Shown one piece after another: positions 26,601 through 34,168 of a DNA stretch of 64,000 bases (positions are counted from its first letter, which is position 1; every line of letters begins with the position of its first letter). The position numbers were made by a program, and so were the translations under genes. The stretch is from positions 106,334 to 170,333 of the forward strand of contig NZ_LIUQ01000003.1 of the NCBI RefSeq assembly GCF_001276715.1. Direction: 5' to 3'. The notes beneath the pieces were generated by a model. The model was not told the origin of the DNA, did not search any database, and saw nothing but the letters and a program-made list of their open reading frames with translations. This stretch comes from Planktothricoides sp. SR001. Lineage in GTDB: Bacteria; Cyanobacteriota; Cyanobacteriia; Cyanobacteriales; Laspinemataceae.

Positions 26601-27748
26601 ATGTCTTAAGATGGAGACTGGAGACAGACCGTAAAGCCTCGGAATCCTTAATTATTGCCAATCCTAACTTTAACTATCCAGAACCTCCGAGTTTAACCAA
26701 ATCTCCAACGGAAGGTTTAACGAAATCCGGGGTTTCTCACAGCACCAAACCCGTTTTAAAAAGCCTATCTGCCGAGGGATTTGCTCCCCTTCCCGAAACA
26801 GAACCCCTAGCCCAAACCATCGCCAAAAAATTAAACATTCCCAACTTATATTTAGGCGATAAAGCTCTCGAAACCCTGTTTAATCAAACTTCCTGCCCGC
26901 GCTTTTTATTAATCGCGACTCATGGAGATTATGAAGCAGAAGATCCCTATTTTAAATTAACCTATCAATTGCTCAAGTGTCCATCAGAAGAAGAAGCTAA
27001 CAATCAGATATCACAAAATCGGGATTTAGTCAATCCCCAACTGCTGCTAGTGATGGAAACTCAAGCGGAAACTTTTGTCAAACAAGGGAAAGAAAATCTC
27101 GCCCAATGGTTAAGAAAATTTGCCGAAAAAGTCTCAGAAGAATATAAAATATCCCGCGCACCCAATCCTATAGAAAACCCTTTTAATCGCTTTGCCGTTG
27201 CACCTGGTAATAATGCCATGATTCGGGGTTATTTAGCCTTTGCGGGGGCAAATACTTGGCGAAAAGGGCAGTCATTACCCCTCGAAGCAGGCAAAGGCAG
27301 ACTATTAGCTCAGGATATCGCGGGCATTGATTTATGGGAAAATGAATTAACCATTTTAATTGCTTGTCAAACCGGCTTAGGAGATGTGCAATCAGGGGAG
27401 GGAGTTTTCGGGTTACGGCGGGCTTTTGCGGTAGCGGGATGTAAGGCTTTAATTATGAGTTTGTGGTCAGTTCCTACCCGTGTATCGCTGTTATTAATGG
27501 ATGAATTTTTAAATCACGTTCAGCAGGGTTTAGGCAAGCGAGAATCTCTGGTTAAAGCCCAAAATTATATCCGCAATCTCACCATTCACAAGTTACAAGA
27601 GTTAAACTTAACGGGCGATCGCGATATTTTGGGTGAGTTTAAGGATAAAAGAATGCTTTCCCAGGAGTTTATGGACAATAACCCCGATTATAAATTATTA
27701 TCTCATCCCTATTTTTGGGGTGCCTGGATTTCTCAGGGGGAATTGTAA
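23675..27748 (+). CDS. TPR-CHAT caspase-like protein with triplicated N-terminal module
   Basis: A 1357-residue protein. Residues 1-93 are three near-identical 30-residue repeats (NELAKDLSQGWNDFTQEMEL). Then come 13 kinesin-light-chain-type TPR units of 42 residues (about 108-655; consensus GDHPDVAQSLNNLAGLY), a helical linker, and a C-terminal CHAT domain (about 900-1357). The predicted catalytic pair is His1083 (IATHGDYE) and Cys1231 (IACQTGLGD), both intact, so it is probably an active caspase-like peptidase. CHAT proteases act in programmed death and defence, TPRs sensing a partner. The 126-nt TPR repeats and the 90-nt N-terminal repeats are almost identical at DNA level, so this locus should recombine easily. 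It probably shares a transcript with the upstream DUF4384 gene. The substrate is unknown. Confidence 0.92.
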   Translation: MDFFNQLAKDLSQGWNDFTQEMELTLNQKFVQLYNELAKDLSQGWNDFTQEMELTLGQQAVQLYNELAKDLSQGWNDFTQEMELTLNQKFVQLYNQGNFNEAIAIAKQALTLAKSLHPGDHADVALSLNNLAAVYNSQERYAEAEPLYIQALQMIKRLFNGDHPYVAISLNNLAGLYRNQGRYSEAEPLYIQALEMRKRLFNGDHPNVAISLNSLTLLYGSQGRYADAELLCLQALEMRKRLFTGDHADVAESLNNLAYLYKSQARYAEAEPLYQQALEMTKRLFKGDHPDVAQSLNNLAGLYYSQARYAEAEPLLQQALEMTKRLFKGDHPNVAGSLNNLAYLYYSQARYAEAEPLLQQALEMIKRLFTGDHPNVATSLNNLAGLYYSQGRYAEAELLCLQALEMIKRLFTGDHPNVAQSLNNLAGLYYSQGRYAEAEPLLQQALEMRKRLFKGDHPDVAQSLNNLAGLYDSQGRYAEAEPLYKQALEMTKRLFTGDHPYVATSLNNLAGLYKSQGRYAEAEPFYKQALEMIKRLFKGDHPDVASSLNNLAGLYKSQGRYAEAEPLYKQALEMIKRLFTGDHPDVATSLNNLAELYRTQGRYADAEPLHKQALEMRKRLFSSDHPDVAISLNHLALLLVATNQPQDAFEKRQEAIAMETRLIQRNFAFSSEQERLQSIKNNRPSFDAFLSLVSQYFSNAPEQVQKALDVVLNRKSLTAAALAAFNFAIHSQRYSHLKPLFNDLQSKQQQLYHRRYNPPLPEPEQPIELYRIRLRNYQKDIAELEQQCQQLEKQLSAEVPEIRLDHQTLDRRAVALELPANTVLVEYVRFDRYDFTAPEGENWQSAEYWAFILPAQKPDAVQMIPLGPAQPIDNLIEKVRKVLSLENPPSTMARGGAKKGSQTQLNPYEYHPQEPNALREKIFSPLISILQNYQNILIAPDSELSLIPFGVLPVDETGQQLLRDKYQISYLSSGRDVLRWRLETDRKASESLIIANPNFNYPEPPSLTKSPTEGLTKSGVSHSTKPVLKSLSAEGFAPLPETEPLAQTIAKKLNIPNLYLGDKALETLFNQTSCPRFLLIATHGDYEAEDPYFKLTYQLLKCPSEEEANNQISQNRDLVNPQLLLVMETQAETFVKQGKENLAQWLRKFAEKVSEEYKISRAPNPIENPFNRFAVAPGNNAMIRGYLAFAGANTWRKGQSLPLEAGKGRLLAQDIAGIDLWENELTILIACQTGLGDVQSGEGVFGLRRAFAVAGCKALIMSLWSVPTRVSLLLMDEFLNHVQQGLGKRESLVKAQNYIRNLTIHKLQELNLTGDRDILGEFKDKRMLSQEFMDNNPDYKLLSHPYFWGAWISQGEL

Positions 27749-27788
27749 TTAAAAAACCTCAAGGGAGACGATATATTGTGTCTAGGGG

Positions 27789-27862
27789 AATAGAAACCGG
27801 GTTTCTGCATAGATATCTAGTTTGACACCAAAAATTTTGATAATAAACCCGGTTTCTTTTAT
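27789..27862. repeat. AAACCCGGTTTCT palindrome pair after TPR-CHAT
   Basis: GAAACCGGGTTTCTGC at 27791 and AAACCCGGTTTCTTTT at 27845 are complementary and flank about 40 bp. The pair lies between the convergent TPR-CHAT and DUF29 genes and probably serves as a bidirectional terminator. Confidence 0.6.
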
Positions 27863-27868
27863 ATGTCA

Positions 27869-28366
27869 TTACTCCTTATTTTCGCCATTTTCGGCAGTAT
27901 CATTATCAGCCGGTAAAAAGTCAGGGTTAAGCACTTCTTCTTTACTAAAGGGAGACTCTGGGGGAAATATCTGGATGGATAAACCCGTTTCAGCGGCGGC
28001 TAGTTTCCTGGCATATTGATAGGATTCATTAAAAATATCTTCAAAAAACCGATATAAACTCGGACTGGTTTTAAAAGTATCCTCGATGCGAATACGATGT
28101 TCTATAATAGTGTATCGCCAACTATTTGTTCGCTTGTCTGGCTGATATTTATACTTGAGTAAGTGCATGAGAAGTATTCGCAGATTACTTTTTAAAGCAT
28201 TTTTATCGCTTCTACCCATACTTTCCAATTCCTCAAGTAAGTTTTCTAAATCGATTTCGGCAAAATTTCCCTCTTTTAATAAGTTGATATTTGTCTGTAA
28301 CCACAGATAAAAATCCTGTTCATAAAGGGATGTTGTTGCCGTTGTGATTGATTGGATAGCTGTCAT
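27869..28366 (-). CDS. DUF29 family protein, copy 1
   Basis: A 165-residue member of DUF29, a cyanobacteria-rich all-helical family of unknown function. Landmarks are LYEQDFYLWLQTN, EIDLENLLEELESMGRSDKNAL, LLKYKYQP and the conserved PESPFSKEEVL near the end. It is about 85 percent identical by eye to the gene at 31640-32125. The two copies share strand and bracket a 3.3-kb accessory segment, which suggests duplication around an insertion. The start ATG at 28366 has an AAGGGAG-type site upstream. Confidence 0.88.
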   Translation of the reverse strand: MTAIQSITTATTSLYEQDFYLWLQTNINLLKEGNFAEIDLENLLEELESMGRSDKNALKSNLRILLMHLLKYKYQPDKRTNSWRYTIIEHRIRIEDTFKTSPSLYRFFEDIFNESYQYARKLAAAETGLSIQIFPPESPFSKEEVLNPDFLPADNDTAENGENKE

Positions 28367-28552
28367 TTTGTTTGACTCCCTTTCTTTTCTATATATAAGT
28401 CTAACAGATTTTATGATTTATGCATATATCGGTGAAATCAACCGGGTTTCTGTTATAATTAAGGCAGACTCACCCAGCGTTAACTAAGAAACCAGATCGA
28501 TAAATGTAATTTTTTTGATTGGCGATCGCTGTTTGGTAAATATGGTTGTTGT

Positions 28553-28582
28553 ATAATATTGTATATCAGTATATAATATTAT
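28553..28582. promoter_or_regulatory. AT-rich imperfect palindrome upstream of the antitoxin gene
   Basis: ATAATATTGTATATC and its near-inverse (about 13 of 15 positions) are centred near 28568, 54 bp before the antitoxin ATG. Phd/YefM antitoxins repress their own operons by binding such palindromes, so this is a candidate operator overlapping a -10 element. Confidence 0.35.
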
Positions 28583-28635
28583 TGAGCGATCGCCAGTTCA
28601 ATCGATATATAAAATTATTTTATTCCGGTAAAATT

Positions 28636-28872
28636 ATGAAATATCTAAACCTAGAGGAACCCGATATCACCCTAACAGCAATTGTTGATGAAATAGCTGT
28701 TAACCAGTCTGAAGTTATTATTACTCGCAACGGTTTACCAGTTGCTCGGATTGTTCCCTATTCGCTTCCTGATGCAACGGGGAAAAATTATCCCCTGCGA
28801 GGAATGCCAATCAAAATTGCCGCCGATTTTGATGAACCAATGCCTGAAGGGACGCTTTGGGAGAATGAATGA
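28636..28872 (+). CDS. Phd/YefM-type antitoxin
   Basis: A 78-residue protein of the Phd/YefM type II antitoxin family. The N-terminal half has the DNA-binding fold signature (DEIAVNQSEVIITRNGLPVARIV) and the C-terminal half is the toxin-binding tail (PEGTLWENE). The ATG at 28636 is the natural start. It overlaps the following PIN gene by four bases (ATGA), typical of toxin-antitoxin operons. The gene looks intact although its toxin is broken. Confidence 0.85.
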   Translation: MKYLNLEEPDITLTAIVDEIAVNQSEVIITRNGLPVARIVPYSLPDATGKNYPLRGMPIKIAADFDEPMPEGTLWENE

Positions 28873-29072
28873 TTTTACTCGATACTCATGTTTGGTTATG
28901 GCTACTTGACGAGCCGCGTCAATTGTCGGATGCTGCACGCACAGCCAACAGCGCAACAAAAATCAGGTATCGCGTTGGGTTTCGCTCGGCTCAACCCAAT
29001 CGACATGAAAAAAAATTACTACTCAATACTTTGAATGAGTTTAATGTTATTTCTCAGCCATTCATTGACTAA
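28869..29072 (+). pseudogene. Truncated PIN-domain (VapC-like) toxin
   Basis: The first 25 residues (MILLDTHVWLWLLDEPRQLS) are a textbook PIN N-terminus with the first catalytic Asp. After ADAART the frame runs into unrelated DNA, including the palindromic repeat GCGTTGGGTTTCGCTCGGCT. The ORF ends at 67 residues rather than the usual 125-130 and lacks the other acidic residues of the active site, so it should be inactive as an RNase. Disruption was probably by deletion or repeat insertion. Confidence 0.8.
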
Positions 29073-29219
29073 AACTTGCACCTCAATCTTTTTCTGTTCA
29101 GCAATTTTTGTCACAAACTGCTCGACATCGGGATCGAGATAAATGGGATAATGAAGTTTAGCATCAGGATGGTAAAATTTACCTTCTTCTGCTTTGGAAA
29201 AGTCATACTCTGATTTCAT
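29019..29219 (-). CDS. Putative orphan antitoxin (BrnA/CopG-like)
   Basis: A 66-residue protein (MKSEYDFSKAEEGKFYHPDA) ending in a helix pair resembling ribbon-helix-helix proteins (PIYLDPDVEQFVTKIAEQK, LVNEWLRNN). Similar small proteins occur in cyanobacteria next to RelE/BrnT-type toxins. No toxin-like frame lies on either side here. AAGGCA precedes the ATG. It overlaps the tail of the broken PIN ORF on the other strand. Confidence 0.65.
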   Translation of the reverse strand: MKSEYDFSKAEEGKFYHPDAKLHYPIYLDPDVEQFVTKIAEQKKIEVQVLVNEWLRNNIKLIQSIE

Positions 29220-29544
29220 AATTGCCTTTTTCGGGAAATGTTGTAGTTATTTTTGATATCATTTTAGCTTGTCGGTGCTTCCTCTTGTAAAATTTTATAA
29301 AAAAATAAACATTTTTTTGCTATCAAATAATGTGGCTAATCAACAACAATAAAATTAAATAGTAAATATCGATATTTTTTCTATTAAGTTTTTGATAACG
29401 GCTTTCTTCAGACCAGTCTTTGAGCATCAACAATGTATCTAAACTTCTGACTTATTTATTTTTGATTTGCCAGCCTTGACAAATATACTGATTCATGCTA
29501 AAATATTTACTCAAGTAATAAATAAAAATGTGAGGTTATTTAGT
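29220..29544. other. AT-rich spacer before the GHKL ATPase gene
   Basis: I see no gene. The stretch is markedly more AT-rich than its surroundings and must carry the promoter of the downstream gene. GTGAGG at 29530-29535 is the likely ribosome site for the ATG at 29545. Confidence 0.5.
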
Positions 29545-31533
29545 ATGGCAGAAAATAATCGTATAATTTCTTGCCGTGTTAGTTACAAACATATTTTGCG
29601 TGAATTATCTGTTAACAGAAAAGATCCCTGTGAAGTAATTCGCGAACTAATTTCCAACTCTTATGATGCTTTAGCATCTGTTATTGAAATATATCCTTTA
29701 CTTCAATATGATGGGTTTATCTTTATTGATAATGGGACTGGGATAAGCTCTGAAGAAGAAGTTAATGGAGTAACGCCAATGGATGCTTTCTTCTCAATAG
29801 GTCTTTCAACCAAAACTCTTGGGAAATCTATAGGCTACAAATGTCAAGGATCAAAACTTTGCTTTGCTTCACGAAAATTTGCACTTATTACCCGATGCCA
29901 AGAGGACAATGAATCTTGCTGGCGTTCTGTAATTATAGATAATCCAAAAGATACTTTAGATTCTGAACAGCACAACATTACAGATCAAGACGATACAAAA
30001 CCTTGGTTAACATTAAGAAAACTACTACCTCAACCAGATGCTCGAACAGTTGCTATTATTCAACATTTAGATGAGACATATTTTAAATCAAATTTAAAAA
30101 CCGGAACCATAATTATTGTAATAGGTTTAGAAGTAGATAACTTTTCCAGCTATTACGGTACAGATAAAGACTATCCCTATATAAAAAGTTATATTAGATT
30201 TTCTACTAGACATGGGGATGTCAGAATTTTAGATTCTGAGAGAACAGGATTTAGTGAGCAAGAAGCTGAACATTTTAAAAAATCATCTCCTACATATAAT
30301 GATAAATGCCAACTTTTTATTTGGAATTGCAATAAAGAACAATTAGAAGAGATCCCTCCTGGATATCCATACATTGACAAACCGAAATTTCTTCCCGGTA
30401 TGGAAGATTATATCTGGAAAACGCCAGCCGAAATAAAGCAACTCAGGTCAGGTAGATTTTATTATCGTAAAGCTCAGGTGTTTAAATTTAGCGGAACTAT
30501 GTATTCTCTGGTGTTCGCTATTGATGGAAACCGAAGAGCTTTAGACCACTATGAAGAATTAGATCGTCAAGGAAAAAAGAGGTCTGGTATTGGGTTTAGT
30601 TCACAAAGAGGAACGTTTGTTTGTTCTGAAGGACTAAAAATATGTCCTTATAATGAAATTTTTAGTCATAGTTTATTGCAGGATTATCGGGTTTTAAGTG
30701 ATAGTAAAGCTATGACACATTATGTATTTATGATTAATGGTAGCTTCCCGCTAGTCACCGACCGAAATTCCTTAAGTGAATCATCAATTAAAACTCTAAA
30801 AAGTGAACAATTTTTAGAAAATATCAAAAAATTTTTAGATCAAGCTTGGAATGAAAGCAAGGTTTTCAGCGAGTTGATACAAAGCCTAAGAAATAAAATT
30901 AGTGAAGCCAAAATCGACGTTCAAGTCAAACAATTTAATGACGCAAAAAAATTAATCCGTCAAAGAGATAATTTTTATATTTTAGATGTTGAAGTTTTAA
31001 AAGGTAAAAAGTTTTTTGTTCCTAGTGTCGGAGAAGAACATGGAGTAGGTGCATTATATACACTATTAGCTCATTTTGTTCCTGCTCATTCTCCCTACTC
31101 TAAGTTTTGGTTAAGACCTTTAAATTTTTCCGGTCAAGGAATTGACAGTTTAGCAGCAGAATTTAATGATGATGAATTAAAAGAAGAACTTAAAGGCTTG
31201 GAATATAAATATACATTTTCAACCGATGAGTTATTTAACCATCCATTAGTAGTGACCGATCAAATTGTATGTTGGGAACTGGATCAATATGTAGAAGAGA
31301 ATAATAATGTAGTTGCTGATGGAGATTATGTGGGAGAAATTTCATTTTCTGATGAGTTAAAGGATATAGGATGTGAAATTACTAATATACAAAATAAAGC
31401 GGGTTCATGTCATAATTCTAATATTAAAGTCATTTGCTTAAAAAATTTAATAACTAAAACTTTCCAGTGTGAATGGAGAAAAGGTTTTAGCATTTTAGCT
31501 TCACAATCATCATCGAGGAAACGATCCAGATAG
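29545..31533 (+). CDS. GHKL-type ATPase (Hsp90/MORC-like N-terminal domain)
   Basis: A 662-residue protein with a GHKL ATP-binding fold at the N-terminus: N box RELISNSYDA (33-42), G1 box DNGTGI (62-67), a MORC-like FFSIGLSTK stretch, and G2 box GYKCQGSKL (97-105). The rest (about 200-662) is unrecognised and includes a second alpha/beta region. I start it at 29545 because GAGG lies just upstream; an earlier in-frame codon at 29467 has none. Lower GC than neighbours, isolated position between two DUF29 paralogues and the toxin-antitoxin remnants suggest a horizontally acquired gene. GHKL ATPases of this kind occur in several phage-defence systems, but no partner nuclease is adjacent. Histidine-kinase activity is unlikely (no HisKA). 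Confidence 0.75.
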   Translation: MAENNRIISCRVSYKHILRELSVNRKDPCEVIRELISNSYDALASVIEIYPLLQYDGFIFIDNGTGISSEEEVNGVTPMDAFFSIGLSTKTLGKSIGYKCQGSKLCFASRKFALITRCQEDNESCWRSVIIDNPKDTLDSEQHNITDQDDTKPWLTLRKLLPQPDARTVAIIQHLDETYFKSNLKTGTIIIVIGLEVDNFSSYYGTDKDYPYIKSYIRFSTRHGDVRILDSERTGFSEQEAEHFKKSSPTYNDKCQLFIWNCNKEQLEEIPPGYPYIDKPKFLPGMEDYIWKTPAEIKQLRSGRFYYRKAQVFKFSGTMYSLVFAIDGNRRALDHYEELDRQGKKRSGIGFSSQRGTFVCSEGLKICPYNEIFSHSLLQDYRVLSDSKAMTHYVFMINGSFPLVTDRNSLSESSIKTLKSEQFLENIKKFLDQAWNESKVFSELIQSLRNKISEAKIDVQVKQFNDAKKLIRQRDNFYILDVEVLKGKKFFVPSVGEEHGVGALYTLLAHFVPAHSPYSKFWLRPLNFSGQGIDSLAAEFNDDELKEELKGLEYKYTFSTDELFNHPLVVTDQIVCWELDQYVEENNNVVADGDYVGEISFSDELKDIGCEITNIQNKAGSCHNSNIKVICLKNLITKTFQCEWRKGFSILASQSSSRKRSR

Positions 31534-31639
31534 TTATCTATAAATTGAGAATCTAGGTTGGATTGAGGTACAAAAACCAACTCATTTGAACCTTTTATAT
31601 TTCCCTGGGTTTAGCGTAGGGATACGATATATCGTGTCC

Positions 31640-32125
31640 CTACTCATTATTTTTAGGCTCATTATCAGCCGGTAAAAAGTCAGGGTTAAGCACTTCTTCT
31701 CTAGTAAAGGGAGACTCTGGGGGAAATATCTGGATGGATAAACCCGTTTCATCGGCGGCCAGTTCTCTCGCATCTTGATAAGATTCATTAAAAATCTCTT
31801 CAAAAAACCGATATAAACTCGGACTGGTTTTGAAAGTATCTTCGAGGCGAATACGATGTTCTCGAATGGTGTAATTCCAACTATTTGTTAGTTTTTTATG
31901 CTGATATTTATACTTGAGTAATTGCATGATAAGTATCCGCAGATTACTTTTTAAAGCATTTTTATCGTTTTTCCCCATGCTTTCTAATTCCTCAAGTAAG
32001 TTGTCTAAATCGATTTCGGCAAAATTTCCCTCTTTTAATAATTTGATATTCGTCTGTAACCACAGATAAAAATCTTGTTCATAAAGGGATGTTGTTGCCG
32101 TTGTGATTGATTGGATCGCTGTCAT
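31640..32125 (-). CDS. DUF29 family protein, copy 2
   Basis: A 161-residue paralogue of the 27869-28366 gene. It shares MTAIQSITTATTSLYEQDFY and most of the body. Differences cluster at KLTNSWNYTIREHR, YQDARELAADETG and the shortened C-terminus (PADNEPKNNE). Upstream leaders are also nearly identical (TTTGTTTGACTC). The function of DUF29 is unknown. Confidence 0.88.
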   Translation of the reverse strand: MTAIQSITTATTSLYEQDFYLWLQTNIKLLKEGNFAEIDLDNLLEELESMGKNDKNALKSNLRILIMQLLKYKYQHKKLTNSWNYTIREHRIRLEDTFKTSPSLYRFFEEIFNESYQDARELAADETGLSIQIFPPESPFTREEVLNPDFLPADNEPKNNE

Positions 32126-32566
32126 TTTGTTTGACTCTCTTTTTTTTCTCTATATAAGTGTAACAGTATTTATATTGTAGGGTGGGCTATTTTATTTTTG
32201 GATAGTGGTTGGCAGCGGATGGGTTGACTATTTTCTGCATAAGATAATTCTTTTATCCGCTGCCAATATCCGCTGCCAATTAGAGATAATTTCACCACAA
32301 AGACACAAAGGACACAAAGAGAAGAAACCGGGTTTCTTTTATGTCACCCACCGATAACCGTTATTTTCACCACAGAAACCCGGTTTCTCGGTTATCTGCG
32401 AGGACTTAGAAACCGGGTTTCTTTTATGCTGAAAACAGATAACTTTTGATATTCACGACAGAAACCCGGTTTCTGAACCCCCACCAAGGACAGAGAAAAA
32501 TTGCGCCATGTTTGCGTTATGATAAGGTCGATAAAAATCTTTAACCTAAAAAAAAGGTGAAATTCT
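32126..32566. repeat. Repeat-filled spacer between DUF29 and the GTPase
   Basis: No gene. It contains an inverted pair TTGGCAGCGGAT / ATCCGCTGCCAA (about 32208-32279), a CACCACAAAGACACAAAG repeat (32293), and at least four AAACCCGGTTTCT copies in both orientations (about 32325, 32380, 32413 and 32464). AAAAAAAGGTG before 32567 provides the ribosome site for the GTG start. Confidence 0.75.
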
Positions 32567-33988
32567 GTGTCTATTGGATCGAATTCTCAAAGTCGTCATT
32601 TGAATAGTGCGCGGGCGACGATTCGTCGATCGCTTTCTTGGTATTCTTATATTCGTCGCCACCCGCAACCGTTTACGGAAATTGAACATCAAGCGGCAAT
32701 GCAAGCCCAGTTAGATGGCTTAAAAGCAAGTTTAGAAAAGTTAGACCAAGAAATTCTTCGTATCGCTGCTTTTGGTTTAGTCAGTCGAGGAAAATCAGCG
32801 TTATTAAATGCGTTGTTAGGTCAGAAACTTTTGACAACGGGGCCAATTCATGGGGTGACTCAATGGCCGCGATCGCTACAGTGGAAACTTGATGAGATCC
32901 CGATCGCGAACCCTTCCTTAAAAAAGAATAATGATGGGGATCAAAAAATAATTATTGAGTTAATCGATACCCCTGGTTTGGATGAGGTGGAAGGGCAAGC
33001 CCGATCGCAGATGGCGCGAGATGTGGCCCAACAAGCGGATTTAATTTTATTTGTGGTCGCAGGGGATATTACCCGAACTGAATATGATGCTTTGTGCGAT
33101 TTACGGCAAGCAGGAAAGCCCATGATTTTGGTGTTTAACAAGATTGATTTATATCCCGACCAAGACCGAGAAGCGATTTATCAACAGTTGTTATCTTTGG
33201 GGGGAAGTCGTGGGGTGAATCGTTTACTTTCGGCCAATGATATTGTCATGGTTTCCGCCGAACCTGCGCCGTTACAAGTGCGGGTAGAATGGCCCGATGG
33301 TCGGGTGAGTTATGAGTTAGAAACTCCAGGGCCACAAGTTGAAGAATTGAAACAGAAAATTTTTAGCATTGTCCAGAAAGAAGGGCGATCGCTGATTGCT
33401 TTGAATGCCTTAACTCAAGTGCGAGATGCAGAGTCAAAAATGGCTAAAATTGCCTTAGCCGCCAGAACGGAACAAGCAGAAAATTTAATTCAAAAGTTTT
33501 CTCAATATAAAGCTTTGGCAGTAGCTTTAAATCCGATTCCGATTATTGATTTGTTGGGCGGTTCTGTGGCAGATTTATTGTTGATTCGTTCTTTAGCCCG
33601 GTTATATGGTTTGCCCATGACCAGTTATGAAGCCGGGAATTTGTTAAAGCAAATTCTGTTTAGTAGCGGCGGTTTATTATTAAGTGAATTGCTGAGTGGG
33701 GTATTTTTAGGTTTGAGTAAAACTGGCGCGGCAATTGGTGGCGGAATGGGTGATGGTTCTGGGATTACTGCTTATGCGGGGGCAGCGATCGCCCAGGCAA
33801 CTATGGCCGGTTTTGGTACTTATAAAGTGGGACAAGCAGCACAAGTTTATTTAGAACAAGGTTGCACTTGGGGACAAATGGGGCCGAGTACAGTAATTCA
33901 GGAAATTTTAAGTCAGTTAGACCATGATTCGGTGTGCGATCGCCTGCGGGAAGATTTGCAACAACAACTGAAAAAATCGGCAGTCTAA
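32567..33988 (+). CDS. Era/dynamin-like GTPase with DUF697-type C-terminal domain
   Basis: A 473-residue GTPase. G1 is GLVSRGKS (70-77), the G3 DTPGLDE starts at residue 134, G4 is NKID (191-194), and SAEPAP marks G5 (about 228). The C-terminal half (about 300-440) is hydrophobic, with NPIPIIDLLGGSVADL and a Gly-rich GGGMGDGSG segment, like DUF697/YcjF membrane-associating regions. Such proteins are thought to remodel or sense membranes; the role in cyanobacteria is not established. The GTG start has AAGGTG upstream. It shares architecture with the more degenerate protein at 15456-16919. Confidence 0.85.
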   Translation: MSIGSNSQSRHLNSARATIRRSLSWYSYIRRHPQPFTEIEHQAAMQAQLDGLKASLEKLDQEILRIAAFGLVSRGKSALLNALLGQKLLTTGPIHGVTQWPRSLQWKLDEIPIANPSLKKNNDGDQKIIIELIDTPGLDEVEGQARSQMARDVAQQADLILFVVAGDITRTEYDALCDLRQAGKPMILVFNKIDLYPDQDREAIYQQLLSLGGSRGVNRLLSANDIVMVSAEPAPLQVRVEWPDGRVSYELETPGPQVEELKQKIFSIVQKEGRSLIALNALTQVRDAESKMAKIALAARTEQAENLIQKFSQYKALAVALNPIPIIDLLGGSVADLLLIRSLARLYGLPMTSYEAGNLLKQILFSSGGLLLSELLSGVFLGLSKTGAAIGGGMGDGSGITAYAGAAIAQATMAGFGTYKVGQAAQVYLEQGCTWGQMGPSTVIQEILSQLDHDSVCDRLREDLQQQLKKSAV

Positions 33989-33991
33989 ATT

Positions 33992-34086
33992 TTTTTTACC
34001 ACAAAGACACAAAGAACACGAAGAAATTAGACAAGAGTGCTTTCATAAATATTTCGATCCCCCCAACCCCCCTTAAAAAGGGGGGA
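33992..34086. repeat. ACCACAAAGACACAAAGA repeat plus GC-rich hairpin
   Basis: A dispersed ACAAAGACACAAAGAACACG repeat at about 33998, then CCCCCTTAAAAAGGGGGG at 34066-34084 (the inverted copy of the element at 17652). CCTCCCCTGGGAGG at 34154-34167 is a further palindrome just before the next gene. Confidence 0.7.
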
Positions 34087-34168
34087 TGCATAAGAATTTT
34101 GCAAGAGATATATTGATTCAACTGTCTCAAAATGACCTATAATTTTAAAATAACCTCCCCTGGGAGGA

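Noticed and set aside
23675-27748. Csx29-type (Craspase) TPR-CHAT
   Set aside because: There is no gRAMP/Cas7-11 gene or CRISPR array nearby, and kinesin-light-chain TPRs with CHAT are common in cyanobacteria outside CRISPR.
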